A stretch of 36,772 bases of DNA from Isosphaeraceae bacterium. GTDB taxonomy: Bacteria > Planctomycetota > Planctomycetia > Isosphaerales > Isosphaeraceae. The notes under the pieces are model-generated. The model did not search any database and was not told where the DNA came from. It saw only the letters and a list, made by a program, of their open reading frames with translations. Position 1 is the stretch's first letter; each line of letters opens with the position of its first letter. Made by a program: the position numbers and the translations under genes. Shown one piece after another: positions 32,765 through 36,772 of the stretch. Location of the stretch: NCBI GenBank assembly GCA_021324445.1, contig JAJPJC010000173.1, forward strand, positions 1-36,772. Direction: 5' to 3'.

Positions 32765-33196
32765 TCAGCAGGCGTTCGAGCTGGCGGCTGCGGCCGAGCC
32801 GCTGGCGGTCATTTCTGCGAGGAGCTTCAGGAGTGTGCCCGGATCCACGGGTTTGGTCAGGTGAAGGTCGAACGGCGACGGTTGGGCGATTCGATCGCCG
32901 TCGCAGCCCGAAACCGCGATGATTTGGCACTGGGAAAGCTCCGGGACTTGCCGGAGCGCCCGGGCGACCGCGACTCCGCCCATCGTCGGTAGCATGAGGT
33001 CCAGCAGCACGACATGGGGACAGTCCTGCTTGGCCGCCTCGATCGCTTCGGGGCCATCGTAGGCGGTCCGGGCCTCATAGCCCTCGATCTTGAGCAGCGC
33101 TTTGAACAGACCGGCGGTGTCGCGGCTGTCATCGACGATCAGGACCCGTCTGCCCGATGCGGTCACTTCCCTGGAGGGCATCGTCGGCTCGTCCAT
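32765..33196 (-). CDS. Single-domain response regulator
   Basis: The 143-residue protein is one CheY-like receiver: the acidic pair in VLIVDDSRDTAGL, the phospho-acceptor Asp in VVLLDLMLPTMGG (about residue 66), Ser in IIAVSGCDG and Lys in LHLTKPVDP. There is no output domain, so it passes phosphate or binds a partner. The start at 33196 has GGGAGG at about 6 bases, which decides it against the frame open to 33286. It overlaps the 3' end of the hybrid kinase by 68 bases in another frame, so the two are co-transcribed and probably translationally coupled. The kinase is the natural phosphodonor. The C-terminus (SGSAAAASSNAC) is flexible. Confidence 0.9.
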   Translation of the reverse strand: MDEPTMPSREVTASGRRVLIVDDSRDTAGLFKALLKIEGYEARTAYDGPEAIEAAKQDCPHVVLLDLMLPTMGGVAVARALRQVPELSQCQIIAVSGCDGDRIAQPSPFDLHLTKPVDPGTLLKLLAEMTASGSAAAASSNAC

Positions 33197-35261
33197 GGTG
33201 CCTCCCGAACTGGAGTCCACCGGTCCTGCCGGCGAGGCTGGCGACCACGGCGACCAGCTCGCCTGGGTCCACCGGCTTGGACACATGAGTCTGAAATCCG
33301 GCGAGCATGGCCCGCTTGCGGTCCTCGGCTTGGGCGAAGGCTGTCAGCGCGACGGCGGGCAACCATCTGGCCGTCCGCCCCCCGGCCCGAATCTGCTGGA
33401 TCAGATCATACCCATCCTCCTCCGGCATGCCAATATCACTGACGAGGACATTCGGCCGGAACGTGTCGAGCATCAGCAGGGCCTCGGCGACCGTGGCCGC
33501 CGTGCGGACCTCGGCCCCGCGCTCGGCGAGCACCCGCTTGACCAGCGCGCGGGCATCGGCCTCGTCGTCGACGACCAGGACGTTGACCCCGACCAGGACA
33601 TTGCTGGGGCTCTCCACCTCGGTTTGCGGCTCCTGGGAAGGGATCCGCAGAGGTCCGGAGTCCCGGCGATGGACGACCAGGATGGGCAGCGTCACGGTAA
33701 AGGTCGCCCCCTGGCCCTCGCCCGGGCTCTTGGCGCGGACGGTGCCGCCATGCATCTCGACCAGGTGCTTGACGATCGAGAGGCCCAGCCCGAGGCCACC
33801 ATGCTGCCGGGTCGTGGAGGCGTCGGCCTGGCGGAAGCGTTCGAAGACGTGGGGGAGGAACTCGGGCGGGATGCCCTGGCCGGTGTCGATGACGCTGATC
33901 TCGACATGGGAATTGACCCGTTCCAGCAAGACCTGCACCTGACCTTCCTTGGGTGAGAACTTGATCGCGTTGGTGAGGAGGTTCCAGACGACCTGCTGGA
34001 GCCGCGCCGGATCACCCGAGACCGGTCCGACCAGCGAATCGAGCACCTTGTGGATGCGAATCCCCTTGGCCTCGGCGGCCGGCATGACCGCGGCCAGGGC
34101 CGCCTCGATCACCTCCGCGAGCTGGACCTGCCGGACGTCGAGCCGGAGCGTCCCGGAGACGATGCGGGAGATATCCAGGAGATCCTCGACGAGATGGGTG
34201 AGCATCCGCGCGTTCCGCTCGATGGCGGCGAGGCCCTCCTCCACGTCCTGGCTGTCGACCTTGCCCGAGCGGAGCAGCCGCCCCCAGCCGAAGATCGCCG
34301 TCAGGGGCGTCCGCAGCTCATGCGAGAGGGTGGCCAGGAACTCATCCTTCATCCGGCTGGCCGTCTCGGCCTCGGCCCGCGCCACCTCCGCCTGCTCCAG
34401 CAGCCGCCGCCGCTCGGCCTCGGCCCGCTTCCGCGCCGTGATATCGCGGTAGTTGGCGACAATCCCCCCGACGCTGGGATCGTCGAGGCGGTTCTGGCCG
34501 ATCGCCTCGATGTCCCGGTACGAGCCATCGGCGTGCCGCAGCCGGAACTCGGCCGAGACGACGACGCCGGGGCGACGCAGGGCGTCCTCGAGAAAGCTCC
34601 GTTCGGCGGCCATGTCGTCGGGGTGCACCAGCGGCTCGCGGAAGATGTTCCGGCCGATCCGTTGCTCGGGCCGATAGCCCAGGACCCGCTCAATCGACGG
34701 GCTCTCATACAGAACGTACCCCTGGGCATCGAGAACCTTGATCATATCCGAGGAGTTCTGGACCAGCCGGCGGAACCGCTCCTCGCTCTGCCGCAGGGCC
34801 TGCTCCACCTCGCTGCGCTCGTGGTCTTTCTGCCCGAGCTTCACCACCTCGGTCACATCTACCACCTGGTGGATCAGGTAGACGACCGCGCCCTCGGCGT
34901 CCAGGACCGGGGTATTCAGGGGGCTCCAGTACCGTTCCTCGAACGCGCCTCCCTCCGACTGGGGCTTGCGGATATCGTACTTCTGGATCGCCATCCGGTC
35001 CGGTGCCCGCTGCGCGAGCACGCGGTTGAGCGAGGCCCGCAGATTGGTCACGCCGGTCGCGCAGGGATCCTCCGGGTTGTCGGGGAAGACCTCGAAGAGC
35101 CCGCGGCCGAGAATCTCCTCACGCCGGGTCATCGTCGCTTGAAGGTAGGCGTCGCTCACCGCCACGATCGTGAAGTCCGGCTCCAGGACCAGATACAGGC
35201 CCGGAACCGACTGGAAAATGGCTTGAAAGTCCGGTGGAGAGAGCGTTTTCCATCGTTCCAT
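33129..35261 (-). CDS. Hybrid sensor histidine kinase (PAS-PAS-HisKA-HATPase-REC)
   Basis: This 710-residue, apparently cytoplasmic kinase has no membrane helices. Two PAS domains (about 10-140 and 155-280, the second with its PAC motif FRLRHADGSYRDIEAIGQNR) are followed by a coiled-coil linker (AEAERRRLLEQAEVARAEAE). The HisKA segment has phospho-acceptor His314 in FLATLSHELRTPL. The ATPase domain has the N-box NLLTNAIKFSP (Asn431), DTGQGIPPE and GGLGLGLSIV. A receiver follows, with Asp609 in VLVSDIGMPEEDG and Lys662 in HVSKPVDPGEL. The last 30 residues are not part of the receiver and overlap the next gene. The start at 35261 has AGGTGG six bases upstream. Signal input is unknown. A sigma-54-like promoter lies 274 bases upstream. 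Confidence 0.95.
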   Translation of the reverse strand: MERWKTLSPPDFQAIFQSVPGLYLVLEPDFTIVAVSDAYLQATMTRREEILGRGLFEVFPDNPEDPCATGVTNLRASLNRVLAQRAPDRMAIQKYDIRKPQSEGGAFEERYWSPLNTPVLDAEGAVVYLIHQVVDVTEVVKLGQKDHERSEVEQALRQSEERFRRLVQNSSDMIKVLDAQGYVLYESPSIERVLGYRPEQRIGRNIFREPLVHPDDMAAERSFLEDALRRPGVVVSAEFRLRHADGSYRDIEAIGQNRLDDPSVGGIVANYRDITARKRAEAERRRLLEQAEVARAEAETASRMKDEFLATLSHELRTPLTAIFGWGRLLRSGKVDSQDVEEGLAAIERNARMLTHLVEDLLDISRIVSGTLRLDVRQVQLAEVIEAALAAVMPAAEAKGIRIHKVLDSLVGPVSGDPARLQQVVWNLLTNAIKFSPKEGQVQVLLERVNSHVEISVIDTGQGIPPEFLPHVFERFRQADASTTRQHGGLGLGLSIVKHLVEMHGGTVRAKSPGEGQGATFTVTLPILVVHRRDSGPLRIPSQEPQTEVESPSNVLVGVNVLVVDDEADARALVKRVLAERGAEVRTAATVAEALLMLDTFRPNVLVSDIGMPEEDGYDLIQQIRAGGRTARWLPAVALTAFAQAEDRKRAMLAGFQTHVSKPVDPGELVAVVASLAGRTGGLQFGRHHGRADDALQGSDRIGQTGPDRR

Positions 35262-35710
35262 GGTGCCACCTGCTCCATCTCAACGCGCGCAGTCTCTCCG
35301 CCAGCTCGAATCTCGGCCCGCGGGAGATGGCTCGTAACGCCGGTTCGTCCCTTCGCCTCGGTTGCGTCGATCCCCGTCCTGGCTGCCGGATGATTTGATG
35401 AGAGATACTGAGCCAGGTCTCCTCGACAACCGCGCGGAGCGCCACAACGCGTCTATTCCGCTGGCGCGCCTAGACAGTCAGCACTGGATGCATTGTTGAA
35501 ATCCAGTACCCCCCTCTGTGGTCTTCTACCCGAGTGCAAGCGGCGTGCCAGTTCCGAGGATCGGGGCGATCGGCATCGGTCGGTCGTGGCTTGCTCTTCC
35601 TCGGGTGATTGATTCAAGTGGATCGTGGAATCCGCGGGGATGGAATCCTCGGTGCCCCGGGTTCCAGGGCCGGCTGGGCTGAACTGTCTTCTCACCGCGG
35701 AGTCCCTCCT
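35262..35710. other. Divergent intergenic region with a hairpin
   Basis: About 450 bases between the kinase and dehydrogenase starts. It contains ACTGGAT (35483-35489) and ATCCAGT (35501-35507), a 7-bp stem with an 11-base loop. This lies downstream of the sigma-54-like promoter and so falls within the leader transcript of the kinase gene. No gene was found here; the open - frame 35453-36334 is opposite the dehydrogenase and is rejected. Confidence 0.5.
35535..35550 (-). promoter_or_regulatory. Sigma-54 (RpoN) type -24/-12 promoter
   Basis: The - strand reads TGGCACGCCGCTTGCA from 35550 to 35535. This fits TGGCACG-N4-TTGCA exactly, with the invariant GG and GC ten bases apart. Transcription should start about 12 bases beyond and run toward the hybrid kinase gene (start 35261), giving a leader of about 260 bases. 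An enhancer-binding activator would be required; none is encoded in the window. Confidence 0.65.
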
Positions 35711-36772
35711 GTGAGACGTGCCCTCCCGCTTGTGCTGTTGGTTTTCCCTCACCTGGCGTCGAGCCTCCTGGCGGCGGAAGCGCCCGCGACGCTGCCCCAG
35801 CTCGCCACGCGGGTGGCCTTTCCGAACCTGCGCTTCGACCGGCCGGTGGCCCTGGCCTACCCCAACGATGGCAGCAACCGGCTCTTCGTCGTCGAGCAGC
35901 ATCAAGCCAGGATCTGGTCGTTCCCCAACGAGCGCGAGACCCGCGACCCGCAGCTCTTCCTCGAGCTCCCGGACCCGATCCACCGCGGGAACGAAGAGGG
36001 CCTGCTCGGGCTGGCGTTTCATCCCCGGTTCCAGCAGACTCACCAGTTCTTCGTGTATTACTCGGCCGACGACCAGGGTCGGAGGTTCTCGGTCGTCTCC
36101 CGGTTCCTGGCTTCGGATGTCGATCCCCGCCGCGCCGATCCGGCCAGCGAACAGCACATCTGGGTCTCGGCCGAGGATCCGTTCGAGAACCACAACGGCG
36201 GGACGATCGTCTTCGGGCCGGACGGGTACCTTTACATCACGCTGGGCGACGGCGGCGCCGCGGACGATCCGCAAAAGAACGGCCAGAACCTCAAGACCCT
36301 GCTCGCCAAGGTGCTGCGCATCGACATCGATCATCCCGAGCCCGGAAAACTCTACGCGGTGCCCAAGGACAATCCGTTCGTCAACCTATCCGGCGCCCGG
36401 CCGGAGATCTGGGCATACGGTGTGCGCAATCCGTGGCGGATGACCGTCGATGCGAAGACAGGCCACCTGTGGGTGGCACAGAACGGGCAGGACCTTTGGG
36501 AGCAGGCGTATCTCGTCAAGAAGGGCGAGAACTACGGCTGGAGCGTCATGGAGGGGAGCCACCCGTTCTATCCCAATCGCAAGCTCGGTCCGACGCCGCT
36601 CGTGCCGCCGACGGTGGAACACCCGCACTCCGAAGCGCGCTCGCTCACCGGCGGCATCGTCTATTATGGATCGAAATACCCTGAATTACGGGGCGTTTAC
36701 ATCTACGGCGATTACTCTACAGGCAAGATCTGGGGCGTCCGTCATGATGGCCGGCGCGTCACCTGGCACAAA
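35711..36772 (+). CDS. PQQ-dependent sugar dehydrogenase (soluble aldose/GSDH type), cut by the window end
   Basis: The frame is open from GTG 35711 to the last base, 354 codons, and the gene continues beyond. A signal peptide (RRALPLVLLVFPHLASSLLAAEAP) precedes a six-bladed beta-propeller of the glucose/sorbosone dehydrogenase family: NRLFVVEQHQARIW, EEGLLGLAFHPRF, ENHNGGTIVFGPDG, YLYITLGDGGAADDP, YGVRNPWRM, WVAQNGQDLWEQ and LTGGIVYYGSKYPELRG. These match the PQQ-binding and calcium-binding loops of soluble aldose sugar dehydrogenases, which oxidise sugars in the periplasm. GGAG (35699-35702) lies 8 bases before GTG. Many planctomycete relatives carry a cytochrome c domain after the propeller, and the missing part may hold one. 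No pqq genes are in the window. Confidence 0.93.
   Translation, partial: MRRALPLVLLVFPHLASSLLAAEAPATLPQLATRVAFPNLRFDRPVALAYPNDGSNRLFVVEQHQARIWSFPNERETRDPQLFLELPDPIHRGNEEGLLGLAFHPRFQQTHQFFVYYSADDQGRRFSVVSRFLASDVDPRRADPASEQHIWVSAEDPFENHNGGTIVFGPDGYLYITLGDGGAADDPQKNGQNLKTLLAKVLRIDIDHPEPGKLYAVPKDNPFVNLSGARPEIWAYGVRNPWRMTVDAKTGHLWVAQNGQDLWEQAYLVKKGENYGWSVMEGSHPFYPNRKLGPTPLVPPTVEHPHSEARSLTGGIVYYGSKYPELRGVYIYGDYSTGKIWGVRHDGRRVTWHK

Overview
The window looks like chromosomal DNA from a high-GC member of the Planctomycetota, most likely an Isosphaeraceae-type organism. That call rests on gene families largely confined to, or strongly expanded in, that phylum: a DUF1559 pseudopilin-like protein, a DUF1549/DUF1553 protein paired with a DUF1501 protein, a propeller/HEAT/cytochrome c 'membrane-bound dehydrogenase', a LEPR-XLL-like leader on a sedolisin protease, a tandem YbjQ protein and an FG-GAP/WD40 remnant. 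No rRNA, tRNA, CRISPR array, phage or transposase gene was seen. Genus-level placement is inference.

Layout. 1-3.4 kb: a hypothetical protein (-) and an MMPL/RND-type exporter (+). A 25-bp-arm inverted repeat separates the exporter from the convergent clpC (-, 3.5-6.0 kb). 6.5-10.5 kb: an AsmA-like membrane protein (-) diverges from a secreted CehA/McbA-type metallohydrolase (+). 10.5-11.4 kb: a toxin-antitoxin pair whose antitoxin appears to carry an N-terminal beta-grasp (ThiS/MoaD-like) domain, followed by a PIN toxin. 11.4-13.9 kb (-): HEAT lipoprotein, DUF1559 protein and a small Cys-rich exported protein. 14.2-17.25 kb (+): the large propeller-HEAT-cytochrome protein. 17.3-18.1 kb (-): a second PIN toxin with an excisionase-type HTH antitoxin, bracketed by a diverged fragment of the 3' end of the same cytochrome family. 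18.4-20.5 kb: a small membrane protein, a decayed WD40/FG-GAP gene and another small membrane protein. 20.97-22.1 kb: a protein made of three tandem YbjQ-like domains. 22.2-25.8 kb: the DUF1549/DUF1553 plus DUF1501 pair. 26.0-28.6 kb: a hypothetical protein and a frameshifted SGNH hydrolase with a TPR-like segment. 28.7-29.9 kb: xseA without xseB. 30.2-32.75 kb: an S53 protease with a C-terminal anchor and a small protein. 32.77-35.26 kb (-): a hybrid histidine kinase and an overlapping response regulator, with a near-perfect sigma-54 promoter motif upstream. 35.7 kb to the end: a PQQ-type sugar dehydrogenase cut by the window edge.

How it fits together. Most genes are monocistronic or in pairs. 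The clear functional pairs are the two toxin-antitoxin modules, the DUF1549/DUF1553-DUF1501 pair (secreted catabolic functions of planctomycetes) and the kinase-regulator pair. The least ordinary items are the beta-grasp antitoxin, the toxin-antitoxin module next to a cytochrome-gene fragment, the triple YbjQ protein and the sigma-54 motif. All functional statements come from reading motifs by eye; no database search was run.
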